DNA of 64,000 nucleotides from the NCBI GenBank assembly GCA_944472155.2, contig OX235279.1, forward strand, positions 174,881,868 to 174,945,867, written 5' to 3'. How positions within the stretch are numbered: position 1 is the stretch's first letter; every line of letters starts with the position of its first letter. The notes beneath the pieces are model-generated. The model was not told the origin of the DNA and did no database searches. It was given only the letters and a program-made list of their open reading frames with translations. This DNA is from Trichobilharzia szidati. Its lineage: Eukaryota > Platyhelminthes > Trematoda > Strigeidida > Schistosomatidae. Positions 1 through 11,160 of this stretch are shown in pieces. Position numbers and translations under genes: made by a program.

Positions 1-67
1 CAAAATAATGCAGACAGTGGTTTTCATTGATTAGTCGCCAGTGTGTGATGCTTCTAGTTTTTCGCGT

Positions 68-145
68 TGGCTCAGGCTGAATTCTGTCAGTAAAGTTTGC
101 AGTGTGGTCGGTCATCAAGCTAGGTTACTCGCCATCGCGATGCCC
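68..145 (-). mobile_element. SINE1 5'-region fragment
   Basis: This stretch matches, in reverse orientation, the body of the SINE1 repeat seen at 25.86-25.98 kb and 49.86-49.94 kb (the segments around GAATTCTGTCAGT and TCGCCATC). It lacks the tRNA-like head. It is probably a decayed insertion fragment. Confidence 0.5.
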
Positions 146-244
146 TCTGAACTGATCTTGGAAGGGGGATTAGTTCCTTCAAATGTGCACATATGCCTTA
201 CAGAGGAGGGTGTCCAGGGATTTCTGACAATTATCTGCAACCAT

Positions 245-545
245 TTAACAAATATTCAATTGAATTTTAGATTTTCCCATCAAATAATTGGACCGAAGTG
301 CTCGGTCTCAGGTTGACATGTCAGCTTCTTGTGCAGGTGCTTCAACGATGTCTGGGCATGTAATTAGAAGTTAATTGGTGGATGGTGACTAACAGTTTGA
401 AACTATGGGCATTGGGTTGAAGCCTAGGTGGGAGCATCATCACTCACTGCAGAATTCAGTTACATCCACCCAACGAGTCCCAAATGGGGCGAAATGTGCA
501 TCCTGAATTCCACTGCTGGTCACCATTCACCAATTAACATTTAAC
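245..545 (+). mobile_element. Sm-alpha-like hammerhead repeat, copy 1
   Basis: The sequence is collinear with the repeats at 41490-41700 (+) and 24722-24930 (-): a TTTTAGATTTTCCC start, a TTGGACCGAAG..CTCGGTCTCAGG block, a CATCATCACTCACTGC block, then a hammerhead-like segment ending in CCACTGCT..TCACCAT. This architecture is that of the Schistosoma Sm-alpha retroposon family, which carries a hammerhead ribozyme. This copy has an extra approximately 60-bp stretch (about 315-390) relative to the copy at 41.5 kb. Confidence 0.7.
451..525 (+). ncRNA. degenerate hammerhead ribozyme (Sm-alpha type)
   Basis: The order is stem I 5' strand (ACATCCACC), core CAACGA in place of CUGANGA, stem II GTCC..GGGC around CAAATG, then GAAAT, a very short stem III, the triplet ATC, and the stem I 3' strand with ATTCCACTGC. 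Core substitutions predict loss of self-cleavage. The assignment rests on side-by-side reading with the better preserved copy at 41.6 kb. Confidence 0.6.
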
Positions 546-1027
546 AAACATTCAGGGTAATGGGATCACAGAGATCACTGACTGATTAGTTTTGTTAATA
601 GTGTAACAATAGGCTCCTTTCATTTTGAGAGTTACTTTCAAAATTATCGCTGGATTTCACTCTAAATCGGGTGTCGTGGTGAGGCTCCCACAAGTCATAA
701 TTCATCATTCGGTCTTCCCTTTTGGAAACTTATTTTGGTTAGATCAGTGTTATTAACATATAAGTAACCAGTATAGAGTCTAGATTCCACGCAACTTTTA
801 TCATTTTTCAGCCAGGGAACTATTAAAAACTGAGGGTCCCTAGACGTGGTGGTGCCTATCCTCAACATTATGAAGGTCTGGCCCTCGGTCTTTCCATCTC
901 TTATTATGTATATCGCCATTTAAGCCTTTGGCTAAAATCCATAGACCGAACTTCCCAATTTCTGCTTACATGTGATATAGCCTGATCAGTGCAAATTGTC
1001 ACTGGTAGGCAACTCGACTTGGTACTT
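546..1027. other. no recognisable gene
   Basis: A short open stretch on the minus strand (695-919) has no recognisable domain. I see no repeat-family match here. Confidence 0.4.
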
Positions 1028-1255
1028 TTTTATTCCTTTACATTCCTAGTGCTGGAACATAGGCCTTCAAGCTGGAGATATGAAGTTCTGATAGCAGTGG
1101 TGTTTATTTTTACAGGGTGGGGTTGCTGGCCTCATGCCCAGCCTTCCCTCTTTACCGGTCATATTTTGGCTTAGGAAAGTAAAGGAGTGCGTCATTGGCC
1201 GGGGATTGAATCCCAGGTCGGCGAGCATTCTACCGCTGTGCCATCGACTTGGTCC
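1028..1255 (-). mobile_element. SINE3 (tRNA-headed, RTE-like tail)
   Basis: Read on the minus strand, a tRNA-like head with a GGCACAGCGGTAGAATGC-like A box and a degenerate B box is followed by the common body (CTTTAC..TAAGCC, GAGGCCAGCAACCCC) and the tail CTATGTTCCAGCACT..GGAAT. The order and spacing match the other SINE3 copies in the window. Confidence 0.8.
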
Positions 1256-1489
1256 TACCAGTCATGATTTCTTATCAGAACCTAGGGGCTCATACACCCC
1301 TAATGGTTTGACTAGTTCATCTTAGTACATCAACAATGTAACATAAAATACAAGTATGATCACATGTCATCATGGATACCAGGTACCTTCAAGACAGATG
1401 ATGATTTGACGTCTAAGCAGAATGATGACGAAAATATTGATTGTTATTAACCAATTCGTTTTCCTCATAACAATTAGTTATCTATATAA

Positions 1490-1615
1490 GTATAAAACTT
1501 GGGCACTGTGGTAGAGTATAACTTGATATGATTATGAGCAATAGTTTATGCTCGAAACGTCATCAGTTAATACTACTGTACAACACTGTGTGATTTATCA
1601 AAATAAAATCTTATC
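1490..1615 (+). mobile_element. PLE-C 3'-tail fragment
   Basis: The segment resembles the terminal part of the PLE copies at 18.48-18.62 kb and 46.79-46.87 kb: TATGAGCAATAG, CTCGAAACGTCATC, AGTTAATA, and an end near GTGTGATTTATC. No coding part is present. Confidence 0.5.
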
Positions 1616-1684
1616 CATAATGGAATTATTTATCTATAAAATACTTAATATTATGCATGCCCTTTCACCACATCATGAATCTAC

Positions 1685-1797
1685 CTGTCCTGGATTAGGA
1701 CCTTAGCAATCATTTCGGTTAATAATTCCTGGGAGCATGCATGTTTATTTATACAGCCTGGTGACATTTCCGAAATCCTCGACAACAGTTTAGTGCG
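1685..1797 (-). CDS. possible internal exon of the left-end gene
   Basis: On the minus strand a pyrimidine-rich tract ending TTTTCTGGCAG precedes an open frame of 37 codons plus two bases, which runs into a GTAG donor-like site. The peptide contains two cysteines (GCINKHACSQE) and an amphipathic ELLTEMIAKVL helix. The difficulty is phase: the upstream exon at 1933-2179 ends with one leftover base, whereas this exon reads cleanly from phase 0. A later acceptor inside it (near 1758, after TCACCAG) would restore the frame but has a weaker pyrimidine tract. I treat it as a candidate only. Confidence 0.3.
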
Positions 1798-1932
1798 CTG
1801 CCAGAAAACAGAAGAATACATGAGGTATGTATATATTTTTCTACTAGAGATATCTTAATAATGATTGATCAAAGTAATAATTAAAGCAACAATTTGTAAA
1901 AACAAAAATCCTTTCCAACAACCACCACCTAC

Positions 1933-2179
1933 CTTTTCTACAGAATTCCTTTTCTTGCTTAAACCAAGTGTTCATTACCATCTCACCGACATCTTCAACA
2001 GCTGGTATATCTGGACTTAAAAGCCGAGATAATTCGTTAGTAATGAACCGGGCAAGTTTTAAATCAATTTCTGAAGGAGAACCCATGTTATTAAATGATT
2101 GCCAATGGTATAGTATAATAAGGCACGATAACAACATTAAAATCAAAGTTAGGCATACAACAGCTCGAAAACGCCGCAT
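1933..2179 (-). CDS. first coding exon of a type II membrane protein (partial)
   Basis: The exon starts at an ATG and encodes about 82 residues before a near-consensus donor (AAAAG|GTAGGT, phase 1). The product begins with a basic cytoplasmic stub (MRRFR) and then one strongly hydrophobic segment (about residues 6-24, VVCLTLILMLLSCLIILY). A hydrophilic, helix-prone stem follows (SEIDLKLARFITNELSRLL). This is the layout of Golgi type II enzymes such as glycosyltransferases or secretory-pathway kinases. No catalytic domain is visible, so the family cannot be named; a resemblance of the N-terminal RRFR plus hydrophobic run to FAM20-type kinases is too short to rely on. The remaining exons should lie at lower coordinates or beyond the window. 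Unlike the repeat-derived open frames around it, this segment has no second copy in the window. Confidence 0.55.
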
Positions 2180-2219
2180 TTCTCCAGGGTGGGAGAAAGA
2201 GAGAGAGAGGTGAATTGAC

Positions 2220-2744
2220 GCTTTTTAATTATGACTAATGCTGGCAAAATATACCTCGACAAAACTGTTTTTTGTACGATCGATACTTTTGGCTGCCTGT
2301 CAAATAGCATTACAGAAGCAAATAATAATCTGATTGGTGGAAATAAATGTGTATTGATTGATTGACTAATATTTGTCCAATCACAGCTGACATGGTAAAA
2401 CTTGATATTATCTTAGGTATATTAATAAAAACAAACGATTTCTCCAAGGTTTTATAGGAAAATTCTGTATTTGACTTGAACTTTTCAGGGTTTCTTCGAT
2501 TTATATTAAAATGTGAGTGTAACACTATGAAAAGCTTGAAAAATAGTGAGTAAAACGACTCATTAACGTCCTCTGACTTTATAGAACAGAAGTGTTATGT
2601 TTCTTTCTAACCAAAGTTTAGACAGGTCTTAAATACTCTCAGAAGCTTAAAAGGTTTCACAGTTTAAGAGAAAATATAAATAAGTGAATGGAATATTTTT
2701 TACTGCTATCATCATATATATTTTAGTTTCACAATCTTATTTGT
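2220..2744. other. no recognisable gene
   Basis: AT-rich sequence upstream of the left-end gene's first exon, between it and an RTE LINE. It could contain that gene's 5' UTR and promoter, but I see no clear element. Confidence 0.35.
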
Positions 2745-4450
2745 CTCTTACTATTATTATTACTCTCCGGAGCTCCGAATGGAACATAAGGCTTCAACAA
2801 CACATCTCCGCCCTGTTGTATTCTCTGCTGTGGCCTGCATTGCGCGCGATGTCATTTGACGGCCTCCTCAGTGTGCCTACGTATCTGTTAAGCAATGGGC
2901 TCTTGGTTGGTTGGTTTGTTACCAGCCAGCCAGCCAGCCAGTCAGAGTTTCTTCTTGCTAATTCTTTCTCACCAGCCAGCCGGCCGACTGGCTATTTGAT
3001 CTTCAGTATGGAGCCAGCCAGTGAAGAGGAGGGGCAGCTGTTGATAAAAGTATGTAACTGGCTGTTGGAAATCCTCTTCGTGACACACCGAACAAGTTTC
3101 TGAAACATATAGAAGAACTTATTGACTGACTGACTGACTTCACTGATATTTGTGTTGAACACAATCCGAATCTCGTTCTTTGTGCTGAAGCTGAGGCGGA
3201 ATGAGGAAGATTTCCCAACTGGTTTAGGGTTGATGAAGGCATGTGTGTCTCGCCTTTCCGAGACTGTCTGGCTTCGACATCTTCATCCGTCCCACTGGCT
3301 GTGATTGAAATCATGCTTTCAAGACGGATAAGTGAAGGAAGCAACCTCTTTCGAATCTCTCCCGTTGATAGTGATTGGTGCTGCTCGTTGTTGCTTTTGG
3401 TTAGTTGGCTGCCTTCATCACCTCCATCTTCTCTCTCTCTTCCTCAGACCTCCTCTCTTCTCTGCAAGCCAGCCTCCTCTGCAACCAGTTTGTTGCTTTT
3501 AGCCTGCAAGTCTCCGAGTTTATGTGGCATTAAACATAAATCATCCACATGAGAAATCCGGATCTTCTAGAGTCTTCTTATTGGTCAGTGCAGAGTATTC
3601 CTGTCTTCTTGCTGCCCACTCACAGTCTGACGCATAATCCAGTCCACCACAATTAAGAATATCACCGTTGGTGATAATAGGCAGATAGCCTTGTCTTACT
3701 CCTGTATTCACTACAAATGCTTCTCTGAGTTTTCCATTGTGGATCACTTGATATGTGCCACTGTTATATAGCTGTAGTTGAGTGAGTTTGATAAAGATTT
3801 GGGCACTGCACGCCTTTGTTTTGAAGTAATTTCCAAATGGTTTCGTGGTCAACACTGTCGAAGTCCTTTTTGAAGTCGATAAAGTTGAAATAGAGAGAGG
3901 TTTGGCTTCCTATATATGTGTTTTGTTCCATGAAGATGAGTAGAGATACAATTTGATCAGCATATGATTTGCCTTTCCTGGTTCCGGCTTTTCCCAGGTT
4001 GGCATAGTTCTGCATCCCGTGCATCTGTTATCCTCTCCAGGACGACGCCACTTAGTACTTCACTCAGTGTAGACAAGAGCATTATTGTACGCGTAATTCT
4101 TGCAGAATGAGGCGTAAGTTGCCCTTCTTTGGCAGCTTTACAAGGTCGCTAACCATTCTTCCAATTGGCAGGCACCTTTTCTTCTTTCCGTCTACACTAT
4201 TCAGAAGGAATTTAAGAAGCACAGTCATAGTGTTAGGGGGAGTTTGGTTGACACTGAATAAAAAACACAGAGCGGTGTTCTGAATGCTTCTTCCATGACT
4301 TTAGTTTTCGAATGTAGTAACGAGTAAAAGTTCATGTGAAGTTCTGTGTAAAGCCCGAGTCCATGGTGTTCACGTATCAGTAAAATGTATAACGAGACAT
4401 TCTCTTGAGTACGTGTCACTCTGTGGCTTCTTTCCTTCCTTAGGCTTCTC
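2745..4450 (-). mobile_element. RTE-type LINE, 5'-truncated, longest copy
   Basis: On the minus strand, broken frames encode reverse-transcriptase segments in the expected order. They are a VSDLVKLPKKGNL block (about 4155-4115), a palm segment with IDFKKDFDSVDHETIWKLL (about 3890-3830), YQVIHNGKLREAFVVNTGVRQG (about 3755-3690), and C-terminal GTDEDVEAR..KGETH (near 3290-3240). The 3' end lies near 2745 with a trinucleotide ATT/AAT run. The TGVRQG and DFxxxFDSVD motifs are typical of RTE/SR2-like elements of schistosomes. Frameshifts and stops make it a dead copy. Local CAGC and GACT tandem repeats (2920-2945, 3120-3140) sit in the 3' part. Confidence 0.8.
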
Positions 4451-4514
4451 GACCTTGAAGTTTCTGGCTGTCAGTAACTCTACAATGATAGCATTTAATA
4501 CAGTAGGTCAATCA

Positions 4515-4700
4515 CAAGCCCAAATAGCTCATTAATAACATCTCTGACTGCTGGTAGCATTGGGTGACACTGGTTCGAATCTCAATACACCAGGATATGA
4601 GTTCCTTGAAGATTGTAGATACGCCTTGGTGGTGAGTGCCAAGAGGCATGCAACCTAGGTGAGACTGTGCTTCCTGTGACCGACTGCCCCCAACCATTTA
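4515..4700 (+). mobile_element. SINE1, degenerate copy
   Basis: It has an A-box-like segment (AAATAGCTCATTAATAAC), the conserved TCTCTGACTGCTGGTAGCAT, a B box (GGTTCGAATCTC), and the downstream GAGTTCCTTGAAGATTG..CGCCTTGG block ending in CCAACCATTTAGTA. It lies directly beside the 5' end of the truncated RTE LINE. Confidence 0.75.
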
Positions 4701-5639
4701 GTAGCTACAATGATAGATCTAACTAATGGTGTTGTAGTTTATCGGCATTGTAGCTGTCCTAATAGGCCAATTTTAGGGATACATATTAAATTTAAGAAAA
4801 AATATTTAAGCTAAAAGAAAAAGTGTTTTCCAATTAGATCTCATCAGGCTTAAATCTAAAATATACATAACTTCACAAATAAACACTGAATATAAACCAG
4901 TTATAGTAATTTGTCTCTGGGTTGATAAGATTGTGCATATGCACGCTAATAATAATAGTTCTGTTTTTAACACAGATAAAAAAGTAAAGTGGTTTGAGAT
5001 GACAAGGTTAACGAAAAGTGACCTGTGTAGATAAACAAATGTTCAGATAGACGTAGTAGTTAAAGTCTAAGAAAAACAAGCCGTTAGATTAATTAATACT
5101 GTGGTGAGTGTTACTCATAATCAGATATCAGTAGTATATCAGTGAAAACGAATTCAAAAAAGTAACAATATATTTCGGGGCATTGGGAAAAACAATCGAA
5201 AAAGAGAACGGTGAGAAGAATGTTACAGAATCCAACAAGCTATCGAATGTGGTGATATTCAACCGATTTTCTAAGTTATATGCAAATAAAGACTTAGAGA
5301 TAAGGTATGCCAAATTTATGTACCTACAATGCCTTGGAGCCTCATCGGTCCATTCTTCTTTACAGTACGGTCTTGTAAGTGAAGTAAACAGACTAAGTTT
5401 TAAAGTGTTATAAGACTGAAAAATAGTTTCAAACAATTAGTTCCCTTTATGAATTTAGACAAAGCAATAAGAAGGTGTAATTTTGTAACAACAGAAGGCA
5501 AGACACGGAAGCCGAAGTATATTTTTTATTATTAATCAAACCTCTGTTTATATATCTACAGTTCATATTCGTTAACCAATTATTGTGAGCGTGTGATTTA
5601 AGTTTGCGTTAAACGACATGAAATAGAACGTTTAAATAT
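4701..5639. other. no recognisable gene
   Basis: AT-rich sequence. A 76-codon open frame at 5183-5413 (+) overlaps a 102-codon one on the other strand. Neither shows a domain I recognise. Confidence 0.35.
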
Positions 5640-6650
5640 ATATAGAATTCTGTTGTTAATACCGAACTGAACTGTGGGAAATAATATTCCGTTGGCATAT
5701 ACGGTCTGTATCACACCACCACAATTTGTCTGAATCGTGTAATGTATTTGCACAACACATTTCGAACAATCTGATCACACACACGGACTTGTCATAGGAA
5801 TGAATGTATATGAAATTAATAAAGAGCTAAGAGGCGAGAAAATAGACTTGGGTCAAAATAACAATGAAAATAACTAAACCAAATAACAGAAGGTAATACT
5901 ACATCTACCCTGGCTGGTATCAAAACAAAGTTTACCAAGGAAGGTTTAGTGTGATGACAAATTGTTGCCTTGATCGCATAAAGGTGGTTAAAACTTTTTA
6001 ATTGCCAGCTAGAGCTTCCACAATCTTTAGGATAAGCCATCCTCAAAACACGTTTTCTAGATAGGTTTAAAAGATGTGTTAACGTCAATTTTATGTCCTG
6101 TCTCCTCTGTAATATGTTTCGCAATAGAGGAGCTAGGTTATCGCTTGTTCTCACCGCTTATAGGTTCTGAAGATTCCATTTATTTCTGGAGCCATTTAGG
6201 AATATGCTCTGAAGCCCTTACTTGCAGAGATCGATGAGTCCTCCCTATGTATGTGTGTCCACACGTACATTCAAATAGGCAAATACAGTAGGATGTGACG
6301 TCATTTTTCGTATATTCTAAAGGCTTAGATGGATATATGGGCTTCCCATTCTCATGTATTATTCTGATCTTAGCTGGATAACAAGTCTTTTTAACCGCCC
6401 GCCGCGTTCAATCTTTGTCTAGTTGTCAAGCTGTTATGATCCACCATATAGGGTAGCTTGATGTACAGGTCTTTTTTAGGGGCAAGTTATAGAGTGGGTC
6501 TTGTTGTTCTGACTACTTTATATCTCCTGATGAACTTATCTGGATAATTTTTATCATCCAGAGTTTGTGCCAACTTTCTTTCTTCCCCATCGAGTGTCTT
6601 CTTATTACTTTGTCTAAAAATAGTTGTGAAGAAGGGCATTGAAAGTATGT
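5640..6650 (-). mobile_element. PLE-A fragment with GIY-YIG endonuclease
   Basis: On the minus strand the frame about 6295-6190 reads YCICLFECTCGHTYIGRT followed by HRSLQVRASEHIPKWLQK. This is the GIY-YIG-type C-terminal domain of a Penelope-like element (TYIGRT signature). Upstream, 6630-6400 contains the DDKNYPDKFIRR-like linker typical of PLEs. Downstream of a stop the end region continues to about 5640. Several frameshifts are present. Confidence 0.75.
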
Positions 6651-7189
6651 AAAGGTGTATTACGTTGGTTAAATCTTAACTGGCCAAGGGAGGGATAAGG
6701 AATCATGCCAGCAATTTGCACATGAATTCATGAAATGCAATTTACACATTTCCAGGTTGTATTTCACCATATTATGCATTATGCGACATACTACTAATTA
6801 ATTAATTTGAGTAGTTGAAAACTATTCGCATCAAATAGTAGGCTTCACCAGCCAAAGATAATGACTGTACCAGCTTCTCTCTGAATGCACACTTAAGGCC
6901 TAATAGTTGGAATACCAGTTGCCTCAGCTCTAGGCAGTGGACCAGTGCGAAGACTATTAAAAGGATACGATGGGATGCAATGAATCTCATTTTACTTTGT
7001 CTACTGAGTGGCTACGATCAACTAAGTGCAACAAAGAGAACTTCGGATGGTTTTTATCTTTCTTTTATCAGACGAGAGATGTTTAATGAGGCGTTGGACA
7101 GGCTGTCTAGTACAGATTAGTACAGAAATAGTACACAGACAGATCACATTTATTGTTAGAGAACAATCACAGGAAAATTAGAAACTCAA
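6651..7189. other. no recognisable gene
   Basis: Nothing identifiable. An open frame at 6802-6990 on the minus strand has no family resemblance. Confidence 0.35.
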
Positions 7190-7975
7190 GTTTATAGAAA
7201 ATCAGCTCACACGAACCAAATACTCAATGACAACAGCAACAATTCAATCACATACAAAAGGAGTTGAATACAAACACTATTCAAGAGATCCAGAACTCAT
7301 TGTGGCACTCAGAACTTAAGGAAAATTGAAGAAAGATATCTCATGGGTGTCTTCCAAAAGAATGGATATCCACACAACTTCATCAGAAAACATATACCCC
7401 CAAACCAACCTACCAAATCAAAGTCCCCGAAGGAAACCACAAGGAAAATCGCCCTACCATATATAAAGGATATCTCGGAAATCACCGCAAAACTCTTCAC
7501 ACCCTTAGGAATTGAAATCGCACAGAAACCAACAGAATCACTTCACTCAGTTGGCTCTGTGTCAGCCGAAAGACTCAACAGCGAAAGAAAATAAAACCAA
7601 CATCATCTACAAGATAAGTTGCAACGACCGTGAAAAACACCACATTGGCCAAAGTGGACGTCCCCTTCGTCTTCGTATCCATGAAAAGAAAGTAGCCTTC
7701 AAAAGACATGACATCAATAGACTTATTGAAAGAGACGAAAATTACCAATCGGTAAGGAGAAAATCTCATACACAAAGGGTTAAACTTCAGGTCAAGGAAG
7801 CAATCAGTACTAATACAAGTGAACTAGAGGGTGTGAAAACACATAAAACCAACTAATCACCGTGGAGAAATCTAAAAGCTCGCTTCAAATTGAAGTACGC
7901 GCTGAAGATGTTGCCCAGTAGGTGAATGAAAGCTTCGTAAATAAACCAGCTCACAGAACACAACTACATCAATAT
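7190..7975 (+). mobile_element. PLE-D fragment, linker plus GIY-YIG domain
   Basis: The frame 7343-7594 encodes GVFQKNGYPHNFIRKH, then RKIALPYIKDISEITAKLF and PLGIEIAQKPT. The next frame (7596-7856) continues with NIIYKISCNDREKHHIGQSG and RPLRLRIHEKKVAFKRHD. This is the standard PLE order: end of reverse-transcriptase linker, CCHH-like segment, then GIY-YIG endonuclease (here HHIGQSG). A frameshift separates the two parts. The 3' untranslated end (CTTCAAATTGAAGTACGCGCTG) runs to about 7975. Confidence 0.85.
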
Positions 7976-7996
7976 ATAATACATATTTATAATTTT

Positions 7997-8390
7997 GTTA
8001 TTCCCTTCGGTTCCGAGTGGAACATAGGGCTTCAGCAGCACACAGAGATTTCACTCCGATCCCTGAAATCTTTTTTAGCTGGCTCAAAGATTCCCCATAA
8101 ATTCTTTTTATTCTCACATGATTTCTTCTGCGTCACCCTCAGACCCATCCAGGTTCGGCTCGACGACCTAGGCAGTAATGTTACTGAATGCTCTCCTCAG
8201 CGAGTATCCAATCCATCTTCATTCCTTTCTGCGTATTTGTTGGATAACAGTTTCTTGATTGGTTCATGACTTCTTGCTTATCGTTTCTGGTTGGTCATCT
8301 GGTCTTCTGTATCCAGAGGTTTTGACAAAAGTCAGAAGTAGTCTGTTAAAAAACCTTTATAATGATGCGTACCAAGTCTCTGAACTCCCC
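7997..8390 (-). mobile_element. RTE LINE 3' end
   Basis: The reverse complement shows the same 3' terminal sequence as the copy at 2745: GAAGCCCTATGTTCCACTCGGAACC at its end and the GGTTCATGAACCAATCAAG-like interior. No intact frame remains. Confidence 0.7.
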
Positions 8391-8634
8391 CAGAATCGCG
8401 GGTTTGCTATGAATGTTAAAAATCTGAGGTATACGTCTTTACCGTATTAACCAGAGCGGGAGTAGTAATATTGAGGACTGTGGAACGAATGAATGCAGAA
8501 GCTGCGGCTTACACAGAGAAATAGTGAGAAAATTCTTGTTGTGATTTCCTGAACACTCTGGGATTATTTTAAGTAATTTTATAATAATAAGCAGGAATTT
8601 GAAAAAATTAAAGACACCACTATAACAGACATTG

Positions 8635-8885
8635 TGCGTCGGTGATACAGTTGTAGAATGCTCGCCAACGATGCCTCACGTGGTTCGAAGTTTGATCCCC
8701 GGTCACCAACGCACTCCTTCACCTCACTAAGCCAAGATATGACTGGTAAAGAGGGAAAGTTGGGCTAATGTGAGGCTAGGAACCCCATCCTGTAAAAATA
8801 ATCACCACTGCTATCGAAACTTCACGTCTCTAGGTTCAAGCCCTATGTTCCAGCACTATGAACATGAAGGAATAGAAAAAACTGT
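8635..8885 (+). mobile_element. SINE3 copy
   Basis: The tRNA-like head starts GTGCGTCGGTGATACAG and holds A- and B-box-like segments (TTTGATCCCCGG). The body runs CTTCACCTCACTAAGCC, then AAGAGGGAAAGTTGGGC and AACCCCATCCTGTAAAAATA. The tail is CCCTATGTTCCAGCACTATG..GAAGGAATAGAAAAAA. Confidence 0.85.
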
Positions 8886-9264
8886 AACAGACATAATGTA
8901 ACTATTGTGCTCTTTGGCACACAGATGTAGTTTATATGAACTCAGGCTTCACAAGTCTCTACAATTTGAATTGTCTTATTATTTCGTTGTCTATTGCCGG
9001 CGGTGAACGACTGGATAAAGTCATTATTATTCCCTGAAATTCTACTTGCAATCCAACGAGGTAGTGTAGAGGCTCGTGCAGTTTGAATAACCACTAGGTC
9101 ACTTAGAGATACAGAGTCACCAGTATGTGTATTAGAGGTGCTGCTAGTTTCTGTATTTCTTTGTGGCCGAATTATTTTTTGGGTATTTGTGAACAACTTG
9201 GCTCGGAACTTCTCATTGTCAAGTATTGGTTTGGTAGGGATTTTGTTTAATTGTATGGAGGATT
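8886..9264. other. no recognisable gene
   Basis: A 109-codon open frame on the minus strand (8942-9271) is Asn/Thr-rich, overlaps the end of the adjacent HFE repeat, and shows no recognisable domain. It is probably not a gene. Confidence 0.35.
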
Positions 9265-9600
9265 TCATCATGAGCTGACATCAGTTAGAGAACCACTGGA
9301 AAACCTGGGAGCACTGGACAGCTGTTTCGTCCTAGTTTGGGACTCTTCATCAGTACGCGCCCACCGGGATTCGAACCCAGGACCTTCTGGTTACAAGGCG
9401 AGCTCGTAAACCATTGAGCCACTGGGACCCGACTCGATCCAATGGTCCTTGAATTCTAACTTCCGGCAATTCACGACATAGTGCGACCATTTCGCAATGT
9501 CTTCTTCTATGAGTTACTGTCACATCTTCACGGCTTCCCACTAGAACCCCAGGTTAACTGCCTGAATAGGGCCAGTCACTAGTGAGCATCAGATTTTTCT
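9265..9600 (-). mobile_element. HFE half-element (tRNA-like head plus hammerhead-like motif)
   Basis: On the minus strand the order is: a CCATTGGATCGAGTCGGGTCCC leader, an A box (TGGCTCAATGGTT), a B box (GGTTCGAATCCC), the hammerhead-like motif at about 9308-9358, then GGTTCTCTAACTGATGTCAGCTCATGATG. The motif has paired GTACTG/CAGTGC, core ATGAAGA, GTCC/GGAC, GAAAC, AGCT and GTC. Only one arm is present, together with an extra leader block (9460-9600) shared with the 43-kb copy. Confidence 0.75.
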
Positions 9601-9859
9601 CTCTGAATAACTATCTCTGGCTGTTTATGAAATACAAGGTAAGTGAAAATATACTACTGGTGAGACAGGTAACCTTCAGTTCTCAAATTAAGGGGACGAA
9701 TTAAGTTAAAACCTAAACTGACCACATCTCAGAAGATGAAATATAATTATTGAGTGTAGTTTTAACAAATGTGTCGCGAAACACATCTGTTGCTAGTCAA
9801 ACTGAATTAATTAAAGTCATATACTTAGCTTCTTTTGTACATGACTGGTACATACTATC

Positions 9860-10105
9860 CTATTATTTTTATTTTATTACTTTACTTTACAAGTGGAACA
9901 TAGAACGTCAAGCTAGAGCTTTGCAGTTCCGGTAGCAGTGGTGTTTATTTTTACGGGTTGGGGTTGCTAGCCCCCCGCTCAATCTTCCTTCTTTATCGAG
10001 CTCATTACAGGTTTAGCAAGTTTTCAGATTGCGTCGGTCGGGCACCGAACCATGGACCACGTTCGTGGTTGGTCATCATTTTACCGCTGAACTACCGGCA
10101 GCATA
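9860..10105 (-). mobile_element. SINE3 copy
   Basis: The minus strand reads GCCGGTAGTTCAGCGGTAAAATG (A box), then a B-box region, and the usual body with GCTAGCAACCCCAACCCG. The tail contains CTATGTTCCACTTGTAAAGTAAAG. Confidence 0.75.
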
Positions 10106-10374
10106 TATTCGTATTGCAAACTAAAGTGACATGAAAATGAAAAATGACAGCCAATCAAATGATTCTCAGTCAGGTTTTGAAATACGACAGGACACCTTTT
10201 GCTCATGTGACTGTCTTGAAGAGGTTGTTTGAAAGGCGCTTTTATCCGAAAATCTGTTTCTGATTCAGTGTGAAAGTATTAAATTTAGAACAACAATTCT
10301 AATAGCCATTATATTTTATCTGCGATGATGGGTTGGACAAAGACACAAAAGATTACATTATTTTCAAGGTATGG

Positions 10375-11160
10375 TTCCTGAACAAAGAATATTCTTGTCG
10401 ATAACCTGATCTTCATCAATAGTTTCCACAGTTATATATACATAATAGTGAATGAATTAGTGTCATTAACAACATTAATATTGCTTACATCGAATCAATG
10501 AAAATAATATCAGTGGATTACAGTTCAGTGGCATCAACATAAGAATACACAATGAATATCAGAAAAATTAGGAGAAATAATAATACAAATTCATGAATTT
10601 ATACTCTCAACTGATTACCGGCCACGGCTAGCTGTGCTTACTTCTTCTGCACTTAGAGTATCAGTTGTTTCAGGCGACTGGTGATAGCTTCAGCTGTTTG
10701 GGGTATGTGGTACCTGGATGTTTTCGGCAATCTATTTGGTGCCCGACAGATGATGGATTGGGAGTCTTCAGTACTAGCTTTGTGGTCAGTTTGGACCAAG
10801 TGGTCTATTATCGAACTGTTGATGGTTTTCACTACATCTTTATTTAACCACACTGGTAGACGTTCGCGAGCAAACACGAAAGCTCAAGTTCCTAGAGCAA
10901 CGACCAGTATTACTCGCTCCACCACAAGTGCGGTTGAATCGGCAGATAAAATTAGAAGAAGCTAGTCTGGGTACTTCATCTTTCAAGTGGGGAATAACCA
11001 CAGGTTGTGTAGAAAATAAGACTTGTAATTTGCCAGCCTTAAAATTTCTTTGAATTGATTTTCTTAATTTATTCGTAATTACTTCACTAGGTATATCGCC
11101 CTTGAATTCCAGTCGTATGTGTTGTTCTACATGCTTTGAATTTCGCACTTATACAAGCTA
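10375..11160 (-). mobile_element. PLE-B C-terminal fragment with terminal module
   Basis: The minus strand encodes, in two frames, an endonuclease-region remnant (RNFKAGKLQVLFSTQPVV, then NFICRFNRTCGGASNTGR) followed by RERLPVWLNKDVVKTINSSI and DHLVQTDHKASTED. The same frame ends with AEAITSRLKQLIL. The end of PLE open reading frames has exactly this layout: endonuclease, then a conserved tail with an xExxxIxxxKP-like block. Close relatives lie at 44.1-44.8 kb and 49.5-50.5 kb. The end at 10375-10450 carries the shared PLE terminal module. Confidence 0.8.

Noticed and set aside
2920..2945. Functional tandem-repeat motif (CAGC units)
   Set aside because: It is a short local expansion inside a dead RTE LINE 3' end.
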